Of a stretch of 6,519 bases of DNA, positions 1 to 6,283 are shown in pieces. The notes below the pieces were generated by a model. That model saw only the letters and a program-made list of their open reading frames with translations. It was not told where the DNA came from and ran no database searches. How positions within the stretch are numbered: position 1 is the stretch's first letter; the number at the start of each line of letters is the position of its first letter. Source of the DNA: JABMRP01 sp964444795. Lineage in GTDB: Bacteria > Planctomycetota > Planctomycetia > Pirellulales > Thermoguttaceae. The stretch is from assembly GCA_964444795.1 (NCBI GenBank), contig CAYUIQ010000352.1:1-6519 (forward strand). Direction: 5' to 3'. The position numbers and the translations under genes were made by a program.

Positions 1-2
1 GC

Positions 3-31
3 AAAAAGGCACTGCTTGCAAGCAAGCAGTG
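3..31 (-). terminator. candidate intrinsic terminator (hairpin plus T-run)
   Basis: A perfect 10-bp inverted repeat (10-19 CACTGCTTGC, 22-31 GCAAGCAGTG) has only two bases between its arms. Read on the minus strand, the hairpin is followed by CC and then five Ts (positions 7-3). It lies 168 nt beyond the stop codon of the last gene of the leftward group, which suits an intrinsic terminator. The stem is only moderately GC-rich and the T-run is short, so it could instead be a dispersed palindromic repeat. The rest of 32-199 shows no gene or clear signal. Confidence 0.4.
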
Positions 32-199
32 GCACACGTTCCGGCAGAGTCCCCTATTTCAACGGCCTGCTAGCCCGCGTAGGCGACGCACGCCACCAGC
101 GGGACAGGCCCGAATGGCGGTGTGCCGAGTGCAAGAGCCGGTGCCTGCCGCGTCTACTCTTTCATCCCGCAATGGCGGACGGCACACGGAGTATGCCTG

Positions 200-1159
200 C
201 TACAGGTCGGCGGCGTCGAGCGACTGGCCGTCGCGGCGGTTGCCGAGGCGGAGGAAGGTGGCGACGTCGAGCGAATAGCTTAGCGTGCGGACCGAGCCGT
301 CGCAGAGGGCGGCGTTCCAACCGCCCGGGTGGGTGCCGCCGAACGAGTAATAGCTGCCGACGCCGGGGGTGTCGCCCAACGGAGACCATTGGGGTTGGCA
401 CCAGCGGGTGTTGTCGTTCTGCTGGCCGACGAAGATCCCCTCGTCGTCGCCCCAGCCCTGGGAGTTTTGGTACCAATCGGGATTGAGGTACTTTTCCCCC
501 AGCATCAGCGTGTTGCTGGCCCCGTCGCGGATTTCACCCGGCAACGTTTCGCTGCGCATGGAGCAGATGCCGTCGTATCGTTCGGCGGGCGGCCAGGGGT
601 ACGTCTCGGCCTCGGCCAACGTGTGCGGGCCCGTCTGATCCGGATCGCGATACGTGCCGCCGTTGGCCGCGTAATCCATCTTGGCATTCTTATCGGCCGG
701 GTCGGCATTGAAGAAGTCGCCGCCCGCGGGCCGCAAACCGGGGCGCCGTCGCGACGGGCAATGGAGAATCGCCAGCGGGGTCCGCATTCGCTCGACGGCC
801 AGCGACCGTTTCACGTCCGGCGCGTCGCCCTGTCCGAGCCGGTGCAAGGCCTCTTGCTCGATGAACGGCAGGATGTTGTACTCCCATCCGCCCGGCTGAC
901 GCCAGCCGAATCCGCGATCCGGATCGGCGACCCAGCGTTCGGTCCAACCGCCGGCCGGATAATGTCGCTGGGCCTCGACGTGCGCGGCGAACGCCGTGCC
1001 CAGTTGTTTCAGATGATTCTGACATTCCACCCGCCGCGCCGCCTCGCGGACGCTCCCAACGGCCGGCAGCAGCAAGCCGATGAGGATGCCGATGACGGCG
1101 ATCACGACCAGCAGCTCGACCAGCGTAAACCCGCGGCGATTGGGGGCTGCTCTGGCCAT
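200..1159 (-). CDS. DUF1559 prepilin-like protein B (H-X9-DG protein)
   Basis: This is a 319-residue prepilin-like envelope protein of the DUF1559 family, which is greatly expanded in Planctomycetota and whose precise role is unknown. A 10-residue basic leader (MARAAPNRRG) is followed by FTLVELLVVIAVIGILIGLL. Gly10/Phe11 is the expected prepilin peptidase site, Glu15 is the conserved Glu+5, and about residues 11-32 form the membrane helix. Family motifs follow: CQNHLKQLGTA (46-56), WEYNILPFIEQ (92-102), HCPSRR (133-138), IRDGASNTLMLGEKY (210-224) and an intact H-X9-DG motif with His277 and Asp287-Gly288. I chose the ATG at 1159 because it gives a normal short leader, although no good ribosome binding site precedes it. 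An in-frame TTG at 1255 would add 32 residues and start only 12 nt after the previous stop. It is the last gene of the leftward group. Confidence 0.92.
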   Translation of the reverse strand: MARAAPNRRGFTLVELLVVIAVIGILIGLLLPAVGSVREAARRVECQNHLKQLGTAFAAHVEAQRHYPAGGWTERWVADPDRGFGWRQPGGWEYNILPFIEQEALHRLGQGDAPDVKRSLAVERMRTPLAILHCPSRRRPGLRPAGGDFFNADPADKNAKMDYAANGGTYRDPDQTGPHTLAEAETYPWPPAERYDGICSMRSETLPGEIRDGASNTLMLGEKYLNPDWYQNSQGWGDDEGIFVGQQNDNTRWCQPQWSPLGDTPGVGSYYSFGGTHPGGWNAALCDGSVRTLSYSLDVATFLRLGNRRDGQSLDAADL

Positions 1160-1267
1160 CTTCACGGCTTGACCGGTTGGGAAAACCTGATGCGGGTCGG
1201 CGTTCAACGATTCCGCCACATTCCCTACGGTAATGCGAAACGGAGCGGACCGCAAGCACGCCGGGCA

Positions 1268-1693
1268 TCAGCGGCTTGCCCGTTCGACGTCCGCCCGGGA
1301 GATCTCGATATCCAAGGTGGCCGTTTCTTCGGGAATGTCCCTCTGGAGCGTGCAAGAGAAGATCGGCTTTCCGGCCGTGGCGGCGCTACCCTCAGCATGG
1401 GGATCGCTTGAGGCAACGTTGTCGAAGGCGACGACCTCGATCGTATGCGGTCCGCCGACGGTGCCCCAGTCTTTGCGCGTCTCGTAGCGGCCGTCATGGA
1501 TATTCGCCGACGCGCCGGGCCCCTCTCCTGCCGGGGCAAAGACGATCCAGCCGCCGGCGATCGGTCTACCCTCGTACGTGATCTGGCCGGAGAGACCGTA
1601 TCGCGTCGGGCCGTCGTCGCCACAGCCAGGCATTGCCGACAAGGCCAGCAGTCCGCTCATCCACGCCATGACCAGAAACACGCGATTGTGCAT
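1268..1693 (-). CDS. small lipoprotein with transthyretin/carboxypeptidase-regulatory-like domain
   Basis: This is a 141-residue predicted lipoprotein of unknown function. Residues 1-23 form a hydrophobic signal (MHNRVFLVMAWMSGLLALSA) leading to Cys24 in the context MPGC-GDD, a degenerate lipobox. Residues 33-90 contain LSGQITYEGRPIAGGWIVFAP followed by a HDGRYET stretch. This matches the short beta-sandwich (carboxypeptidase regulatory-like) domain common in small planctomycete lipoproteins, often encoded beside DUF1559 genes. Residues 111-132 look like further beta strands. The ATG at 1693 was chosen because AGGGG lies about 7 nt before it and overlaps the stop of DUF1559 protein A, which ends 10 bp upstream, so translational coupling is likely. 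The reading frame is open up to 1894, but that extension overlaps the preceding gene and lacks a signal sequence. The domain call comes from pattern recognition only. Confidence 0.85.
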   Translation of the reverse strand: MHNRVFLVMAWMSGLLALSAMPGCGDDGPTRYGLSGQITYEGRPIAGGWIVFAPAGEGPGASANIHDGRYETRKDWGTVGGPHTIEVVAFDNVASSDPHAEGSAATAGKPIFSCTLQRDIPEETATLDIEISRADVERASR

Positions 1694-1703
1694 CGGCAGC
1701 CCC

Positions 1704-2759
1704 TCAGCGCCCCAGAACGACGGTCTTGCCGTCTTTCCGGTTGGACAGGTTCTTAAACATCTCGAAATCGATACTGAACGAAAGACGACGGACCGAGGCG
1801 TCGCACAGCGCGACGTTGAACCCTGCCGCGTGGGAGGAGCCGAATCCGCCGCGCTGCGCGGCGTACATCCTTTGATGGGCCGGCATGGCCGCATCGCGAA
1901 TATCGGGCCCAGGGGGGTAACATCCCCAGCGCACCGTATCGAAGTCCCATCCTTCAGCGAACCCCGCGTCGTCGTCGCCGAGGTCTTCGGTGCCGACTTT
2001 GTCCGCGTTCATCAGTTTCTCACCCAGCAAAATCGTATTGGTGGTCCCGTCCCGGATTTCGGCGATTCCGACCGAGGCGCCGCGATCGGAGGCCCCGTTG
2101 GGACGCCGGGTAATCGGTCCGGTCAGGCCGTTGCCGCGGATCCCCCAGCCGCCGATGTTCTGGCAATCGGTGCCGGCGTTTCCGGCGTAGTCGAGCATAC
2201 CGCGCAGTCCGTGCGCCCAGGACGGGCCGTTGCCCTGGTTGTGTACCTTCCGCGCCGCGCGGCGGGTGGGACAATAGTAGGTCGGGATCGCGTTGTCGGC
2301 CACGGCGGCGTCGTTGTCCAGTTCCCAGACCGCCTGCTGTTCGATGTAGGGAAGAATCTGGTACGACCACCCCCAGTTCTGCCGGGGAGCGACCTCGGGT
2401 CTGCCGCCGGATGTCTTGGTGCGCGGCACCCAGACGCCCTCGCCCCCGTCGGGGAGAATACCAAACGCCTCCTCGTGATTCATGATCGCCAGGGCCATCT
2501 GCTTCAGATGGTTGCCGCACTGCGTATTGCGAGCCGCCTCTCGAACCGACTGCACGGCCGGCAGCAGCAACGAGATCAAAATGCCGATGATCGCGATGAC
2601 CACGAGTAGTTCGACCAGGGTAAAACCACTTCCCGCGACAAAGGTGTCGGGGACCTTCCGTGCGAAGCACCCTACGGGCCGTTCCGGCAAGAGGTTCCCG
2701 ACACCTTTGTCGCGGGAACCATCCGCCGCCGGCAGTTGCACGCGCCTCATGTGCTTCAT
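1704..2759 (-). CDS. DUF1559 prepilin-like protein A with repeat-extended leader
   Basis: This is a 351-residue DUF1559 family protein, a paralogue of the one at 200-1159. The prepilin motif GFTLVELLVVIAIIGILISLL sits at residues 45-65 (Gly45/Phe46 cleavage, Glu50), so the leader is about 45 residues instead of the usual handful to about 30. Residues 14-44 are encoded by an inverted-repeat element (2629-2720). No ATG or GTG lies between that element and the motif, so the start must be ATG 2759, ATG 2750 (Met4), GTG 2741 or a TTG inside the element. Conserved motifs include GNHLKQMALAI (82-92), WSYQILPYIEQQ (131-142), YYCPTRR (161-167) and IRDGTTNTILLGEK (235-248). The C-terminal motif reads His310-X9-Asp320-Ala321, so the usual final Gly is Ala. 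The gene starts 10 bp after the PEP-CTERM stop and its own ribosome binding site is weak, which suggests translational coupling. Confidence 0.9.
   Translation of the reverse strand: MKHMRRVQLPAADGSRDKGVGNLLPERPVGCFARKVPDTFVAGSGFTLVELLVVIAIIGILISLLLPAVQSVREAARNTQCGNHLKQMALAIMNHEEAFGILPDGGEGVWVPRTKTSGGRPEVAPRQNWGWSYQILPYIEQQAVWELDNDAAVADNAIPTYYCPTRRAARKVHNQGNGPSWAHGLRGMLDYAGNAGTDCQNIGGWGIRGNGLTGPITRRPNGASDRGASVGIAEIRDGTTNTILLGEKLMNADKVGTEDLGDDDAGFAEGWDFDTVRWGCYPPGPDIRDAAMPAHQRMYAAQRGGFGSSHAAGFNVALCDASVRRLSFSIDFEMFKNLSNRKDGKTVVLGR
2629..2720. repeat. REP/BIME-like inverted repeat pair inside a coding sequence
   Basis: The left arm 2630-2656 and right arm 2692-2718 are inverted copies matching at 26 of 27 positions (mismatch at 2652). 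Each arm is itself a hairpin: the right arm pairs GGTTCCCGAC (2693-2702) with GTC-GC-GGGAACC (2709-2720) around an ACCTTT loop, with a two-base bulge. The 35-bp spacer holds a further short palindrome, GTGC-TTC-GCAC on the minus strand. Two inverted hairpins with a spacer resemble a REP doublet (BIME) or a tiny non-autonomous element. It lies wholly within the 5' coding part of DUF1559 protein A and keeps the frame open. Whether it recurs elsewhere in the genome cannot be seen from here. Confidence 0.75.
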
Positions 2760-2769
2760 CCCATTTCGG

Positions 2770-4179
2770 TTACTTCCGCCGTCGCCGCAGGCCCGCTCCC
2801 AGACACAGGACCACTCCGATGGCGCCCAGGACCAGGGTGCTTGGCTCGGGCACCGCAGCAGCGGCCGCGACGGGTACCGAGAAACTATCCCACTCGACGT
2901 AGCCCCAGCCGCCGGCGAAGTTGTCCACCGCTTCCAGGTAATAGCTGTTGCCGTCGTTCAAGAACGGCGTGGTGTCGAACTCGTATGCCGTGAGGGTTCC
3001 GGTCTGCGTGGTTTCCACGCTCAGCACGCGGAAGTCGTCGCTGGCGCGGACCAGCGATACTCCGATTGCCCCGCCGGGATAGGCACCCGTGCCCGTGCCC
3101 GGATCCACGGCACCGGTGTTTCCGCCCACGCTCGTCCACGTAATCGGCCTATCGGCCGTGATCTCGAACTCCGGCGACCGGGCGATGAGGATGTCATGGC
3201 CGTGATCGCCTTCAAAGCCGCCAGCGGGCCCGCTGATATCCCAGGCGGTAGTGAGAGTCGGCGCGGTCGGCATTCGATTTGCCTCGCTCGCCGCCACCTG
3301 TAGATAGGGCACATCCTGGGCCCCGTTGCTCTGGGCAACAATCGTCCATCCGTTGAGGTCGGGATTGCCGGCACCGTCGTCGAAAGTCCAGTCGATCGTC
3401 GGCGGCGGGGGCGGGGCTTGATCGTTCAGAGCCCACCTGGCATCCAGGTAGTCGCGGACCTGGAGACGTTCGGCATCGCTCAGGGCCCGGTCGTAGACGA
3501 GGATCTCGGCGATGTCGCCGTACATTCGCTCGCCGTTGTTCTGCACCTTCGCGCCGACGCGGGAGCCGTTGGCGCCGATGTTCAGGTTGGCGGGGTTTCC
3601 GGTTCGCCCGACGTAGGGCGTGTCGTTGTCGACAAGATAGATGTTGTTCGTGCCATCGGGCAGGCTGTTGTCGACCTTCATGTCCGTCACCCGCCACTCG
3701 TCGGGGCCGTAGGGCACCATGTCGTGGCGGTCATTGTTCTGGCCGTTGAAACCATACGCCGCGTTGACCGCGAGGATCGACGACCGCTGATTGGTGCCCT
3801 GGCCCTGCTCGTAGACGGTCAAAACGGCGTTCCGGTTCGGCTGCCACACGGCGTAGTACGTATAGTCGTCGTCGCCGGCGGTGAGCACCGCGTTGGGCCC
3901 GACCAGGTAGTCGTTGTCGAACGTGAGTACGTTGAGACCGTTTTGCGTGCTGGCGCCCGTGGTGGGTCTCTCGTTGCCGGTTCCCGTGAAGTTGTTACCC
4001 GCGGTGCTCTTGTCGTTCCACTGATCGACCAATCCGCCCGTGTCCGTGATTGTCGACACGTCACTCGCATCCAACCACAGCACATTGCCGCCAAGGCCCA
4101 GCGGCCCGGCCATCGCGAAGCTCCCGACGACCGCAAAGCCGGCCAATACCAATGCCGCCGTTACGACTCGAACTCGCAT
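2770..4179 (-). CDS. secreted LamG-like protein with PEP-CTERM sorting signal
   Basis: This is a 469-residue exported protein. Residues 1-24 form a Sec signal peptide (cleavage probably after FAMA). Residues 30-251 look like a LamG/concanavalin-type jelly roll, starting NVLWLDASDV and ending in the typical GDIAEILVYDRALSDAERLQ region (221-240). A proline run (255-260) leads into a second beta-rich region (261-435) starting TIDWTFDDGAGNPDLNGWTI, which I cannot name. The C-terminus has an Ala-rich spacer, VPEPSTLVLGAIG (443-455), a hydrophobic helix and GLRRRRK: a classic PEP-CTERM signal, recognised by exosortase in systems where this has been studied. The protein is probably displayed at the surface or released; no catalytic residues are evident. 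The start is strongly supported by AGGAGGT (4185-4191) 5 nt before the ATG. It is the first gene of the leftward group. Confidence 0.92.
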   Translation of the reverse strand: MRVRVVTAALVLAGFAVVGSFAMAGPLGLGGNVLWLDASDVSTITDTGGLVDQWNDKSTAGNNFTGTGNERPTTGASTQNGLNVLTFDNDYLVGPNAVLTAGDDDYTYYAVWQPNRNAVLTVYEQGQGTNQRSSILAVNAAYGFNGQNNDRHDMVPYGPDEWRVTDMKVDNSLPDGTNNIYLVDNDTPYVGRTGNPANLNIGANGSRVGAKVQNNGERMYGDIAEILVYDRALSDAERLQVRDYLDARWALNDQAPPPPPTIDWTFDDGAGNPDLNGWTIVAQSNGAQDVPYLQVAASEANRMPTAPTLTTAWDISGPAGGFEGDHGHDILIARSPEFEITADRPITWTSVGGNTGAVDPGTGTGAYPGGAIGVSLVRASDDFRVLSVETTQTGTLTAYEFDTTPFLNDGNSYYLEAVDNFAGGWGYVEWDSFSVPVAAAAAVPEPSTLVLGAIGVVLCLGAGLRRRRK

Positions 4180-4229
4180 GATGCACCTCCTAAGAGAAGA
4201 AATGAGTTATTTCCAGCAACGTTGCCAAG

Positions 4230-4275
4230 CGTGCCTTCATTTAACCAAGAAATCCCTGCCCGTGCCACCATTTAA
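4230..4275 (-). promoter_or_regulatory. two 15-nt direct repeats with a 31-bp period (possible operator)
   Basis: Positions 4230-4244 and 4261-4275 are copies of one 15-mer matching at 13 of 15 bases. On the minus strand they read TTAAATGAAGGCACG and TTAAATGGTGGCACG. The start-to-start distance is exactly 31 bp, close to three turns of B-DNA, so a protein bound at both would sit on the same DNA face. They lie about 50-95 bp upstream of the PEP-CTERM start codon. A regulator-binding role is inferred only from spacing and position. Confidence 0.4.
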
Positions 4276-4407
4276 TGCGTCGTTTTCCCGTTTTTCGACA
4301 TCTGAAGCGTACAAGAGATGCCCGGCATAGGCCTGCCGAGGAGATTTCCGCCCGCTTCTCGCCCCGGCCCGGAGCGGACTTACCACCAAGGCGCCAAGGG
4401 CGGGAAG

Positions 4408-4436
4408 TTGTCTTGGCCGGCTCGATGAAGCATAAT
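4408..4436 (+). promoter_or_regulatory. candidate sigma70-type promoter for the rightward genes
   Basis: TTGTCT (4408-4413, 4 of 6 to the -35 consensus) and CATAAT (4431-4436, 5 of 6 to the -10 consensus) are separated by the ideal 17 bp. Initiation would fall near 4443 and give a leader of about 44 nt with AAAGGA at 4473-4478, 8 nt before the DUF1080 start codon. Planctomycete promoters often depart from the consensus, so this is a candidate only. Confidence 0.45.
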
Positions 4437-4486
4437 GGAGCACTTCACTCCCTGCCTCGACTACTCCCCATGAAAGGACCCGCCAC

Positions 4487-5254
4487 ATGGATTCCCCCCG
4501 CCCCGCGACGCTGTGTTTCCAACGTCTCTTGCCCCTTCTGATCGTTTTGGCCGTCACCGTCGCGCCGTGCGTGGGCGGAGAGTGGAAGAGCGGGATCGTC
4601 TGGCCCGAACCGCCGGTGGTGAACCCGGAGCCGGTCGACGGGCGGCCGGCCGATGCGATCGTGCTGTTCGACGGCAAGGACCTCTCGCAATGGAACGGCG
4701 GCGAGCGGTGGCTGGTCGAGGACGGCGTGGCGACTGCCCGGGGTGGCGGCATCTCGACCAAGGAGAGTTTCGGCGACTGTCAGGTGCACGTCGAATGGGC
4801 GTCGCCCGCGGAAGTCAAGGGGAGCGGGCAGGGACGCGGCAACAGCGGCGTCTACTTGATGGGCAAGTACGAGGTGCAGATCCTCGACTCACACGGAAAC
4901 GAGACCTATTTCGACGGTCAGGCCGGGGCGATCTACAAGCAGTCGCCGCCGATGGTCAACGCCTGTCGCCCGCCGGGCCAGTGGCAGACGTACGACATTG
5001 TCTTTCGCGCGCCGCGGTTCGCCGAGGACGGCACGGTGGTACAGCCGGCCGCAATGACGGTGCTGCATAACGGCATGGTGATCCAAAACAATTTCGCGCT
5101 TGCCGGCACCACGGCCTGGCACAAACCGCCGTCGTACGAAAAGCACGAAGCGAAGCTGCCCATCCACATCCAGTTTCACGGCAACCCGGTGCGATTTCGC
5201 AATATCTGGATCCGCCCGCTGGTGCCGATCGTGGGGAAGAAGCCGGGGAAGTAG
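4487..5254 (+). CDS. exported DUF1080 / 3-keto-disaccharide hydrolase-family protein
   Basis: This is a 255-residue protein with an N-terminal hydrophobic signal (residues 11-31, LLPLLIVLAVTVAPCVGG), probably Sec-exported. The DUF1080 fold (Pfam 3-keto-disaccharide hydrolase, a concanavalin-like jelly roll) covers about 57-245. Typical motifs are IVLFDGKDLSQWNGG (58-72), FGDCQVHVEWASP (95-107), RGNSGVYLMGKYEVQILDS (117-135), GQAGAIYKQSPP (144-155), PPGQWQTYDIVFRAPRF (162-178), VLHNGMVIQNN (192-202) and the closing HIQFHGNPVRFRNIWIRPL (227-245). Some family members act on 3-oxidised glycosides; the substrate here is unknown. AAAGGA 8 nt upstream supports the start. The gene lies 100 bp before the TIM-barrel gene on the same strand, so the two probably form one unit. 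All recognisable family motifs are intact. Confidence 0.92.
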   Translation: MDSPRPATLCFQRLLPLLIVLAVTVAPCVGGEWKSGIVWPEPPVVNPEPVDGRPADAIVLFDGKDLSQWNGGERWLVEDGVATARGGGISTKESFGDCQVHVEWASPAEVKGSGQGRGNSGVYLMGKYEVQILDSHGNETYFDGQAGAIYKQSPPMVNACRPPGQWQTYDIVFRAPRFAEDGTVVQPAAMTVLHNGMVIQNNFALAGTTAWHKPPSYEKHEAKLPIHIQFHGNPVRFRNIWIRPLVPIVGKKPGK

Positions 5255-5354
5255 CGAGCCTTTTCTTCCATCCCCCCAAGATGATCGTATGATTGAATGT
5301 GAGAGATTCCGTTCAACTACACAACACACCAACCACCACAACGAGGATGATCGC

Positions 5355-6245
5355 ATGACGCCCCAACAAATCACACGACGCGACGCGATGCGAGTTGGCG
5401 CCGGCCTCCTGGCCGCCGGCACTACGGTTTCGATTCTTGGCCGAGAGGCCCAAGCCGCCGCGCCGAAGCAAATCCCCATCGCCCTGCAACTCTACTCGGT
5501 CCGCGGCGATTGCGGTAAGGACTTTGACAAGACGGTTGCGGCGGTGGCCAAGATGGGTTACCAGGGCGTCGAGTTCGCCGGATACCACAAGTACGGCGGC
5601 GACGCGGCCGGGCTGAAGAAGAAACTCGACGACCTGGGACTCAAGACCGCGGGCACGCACATCGGCACGTCGTCCTTCGCCGACGATCGCATCCAGAAGA
5701 CCATCGAATTCCACCAGGCGATCGGCTGCAAATTCCTCATCGTTCCCGGCGACGGCGCCTTCACCCATCCGGAGAAGAGCAAGGAGCTGGCCGAGAAGTT
5801 CAACAAAGCGGCCGAGATCCTCAAGCCGCACGGCATGTACTGCGGCTATCATAACCACACCCGCGAGTTCAACATCGCCGAAGGCACCGACAAGACCTAC
5901 TGGGATCTGTTCGCCGAGCGGACCAGCGAGGAGGTCGTGCTGCAGCAAGACTGCGGCTGGACCGCCCACGCGGGTCGCGACCCGGCAGAGTACGTCCGAA
6001 AGTACCCGGGCCGAACGAAGATCACGCATTTCAAGCCCTCGGTCCACGGCAACACGGCGGGCAAGAAGGCGTTCCTCGGACAGGACTCGGTCAACTGGCC
6101 CGAGGTGATTACCGCCTGCCGTGAAGTCGGCGGCACCGAGTGGATCACGGTGGAGCAAGAGAGCTATCCGGACGGCAAGTCGCCGATGGAATGCTCAAAG
6201 ATCTCGCTGGACGGGCTCAAGGGGATCCTGGCGAAGATGGGGTGA
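5355..6245 (+). CDS. Tat-exported sugar phosphate isomerase/epimerase-like TIM-barrel protein
   Basis: This is a 296-residue protein with a twin-arginine signal: TRRDAMRVGAGLLAAGTTVS (7-26) with likely cleavage after AQA near residue 34. Residues 40-296 look like a xylose isomerase-like (AP endonuclease 2 family) TIM barrel. Visible landmarks are IALQLYSVR (42-50), GYQGVEFAGY (68-77), AGTHIGTS (99-106), GYHNHTREF (164-172), QQDCGW (197-202), THFKP (224-228) and ITVEQE (264-269). Asp199, His225 and Glu267 or Glu269 sit where the family usually binds a divalent metal, with Glu74 or the YHNHTREF region adding ligands. The start at 5355 is supported by GAGGA (5343-5347), 7 nt upstream, and by the position of the Tat motif. 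An in-frame ATG at 5289 would add 22 unlikely residues. The reaction is unknown: isomerisation, epimerisation or glycoside lyase chemistry are all possible. Confidence 0.92.
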   Translation: MTPQQITRRDAMRVGAGLLAAGTTVSILGREAQAAAPKQIPIALQLYSVRGDCGKDFDKTVAAVAKMGYQGVEFAGYHKYGGDAAGLKKKLDDLGLKTAGTHIGTSSFADDRIQKTIEFHQAIGCKFLIVPGDGAFTHPEKSKELAEKFNKAAEILKPHGMYCGYHNHTREFNIAEGTDKTYWDLFAERTSEEVVLQQDCGWTAHAGRDPAEYVRKYPGRTKITHFKPSVHGNTAGKKAFLGQDSVNWPEVITACREVGGTEWITVEQESYPDGKSPMECSKISLDGLKGILAKMG

Positions 6246-6283
6246 TGATTCTTGCGTCCATCTAGTGCTCAGTAACAGCGAGA

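Larger units (their letters stand above)
4180..4486. other. divergent intergenic region between the two gene groups
   Basis: These 307 bp separate two divergent transcription units and must hold the promoters of both, unless the leftward genes are read from elsewhere. The region contains the ribosome binding site of the PEP-CTERM gene (4185-4191), a 10-bp palindrome GCAACGTTGC (4216-4225), the 31-bp-spaced direct repeats (4230-4275) and a promoter-like pair for the rightward genes (4408-4436). AAAGGA (4473-4478) is the rightward ribosome binding site. No open frame here looks like a gene and I see no RNA gene. I could not find a convincing minus-strand promoter. Confidence 0.6.

Noticed and set aside
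1160..1255. TTG start at 1255 for DUF1559 protein B
   Set aside because: It would make a 42-residue leader without a ribosome binding site; ATG 1159 gives a typical 10-residue prepilin leader. The short distance of the TTG to the previous stop keeps it a minor alternative.
329..1411. Long plus-strand open frame of 360 codons opposite DUF1559 protein B and the lipoprotein
   Set aside because: It is antisense to genes with clear family motifs; long open antisense frames are common in GC-rich DNA, and its translation shows no recognisable domain or start signal.
1578..2609. Plus-strand open frame of 343 codons opposite DUF1559 protein A
   Set aside because: It is a shadow of the minus-strand gene; composition is typical of antisense translation and no motif is visible.
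4216..4225. GCAACGTTGC palindrome as an operator
   Set aside because: A 10-bp palindrome occurs often by chance, and nothing else supports a binding site; kept only as a note in the intergenic description.
4248..4267. TGGCACG on the minus strand as the -24 element of a sigma54 promoter for the PEP-CTERM gene
   Set aside because: The -24 half is good, but the base pairs at the required -12 spacing are not TTGC or GC, and no shifted alternative keeps the fixed spacing.
3418..4275. Plus-strand open frame of 285 codons opposite the PEP-CTERM gene, running into the intergenic region
   Set aside because: The opposite strand has a perfect Shine-Dalgarno sequence, signal peptide and PEP-CTERM tail; the plus-strand translation has no domain features.
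5100..5354. N-terminal extension of the TIM-barrel protein back to 5100
   Set aside because: It overlaps the end of the DUF1080 gene in another frame and would bury the Tat signal; the ribosome binding site and signal position fix the start at 5355.
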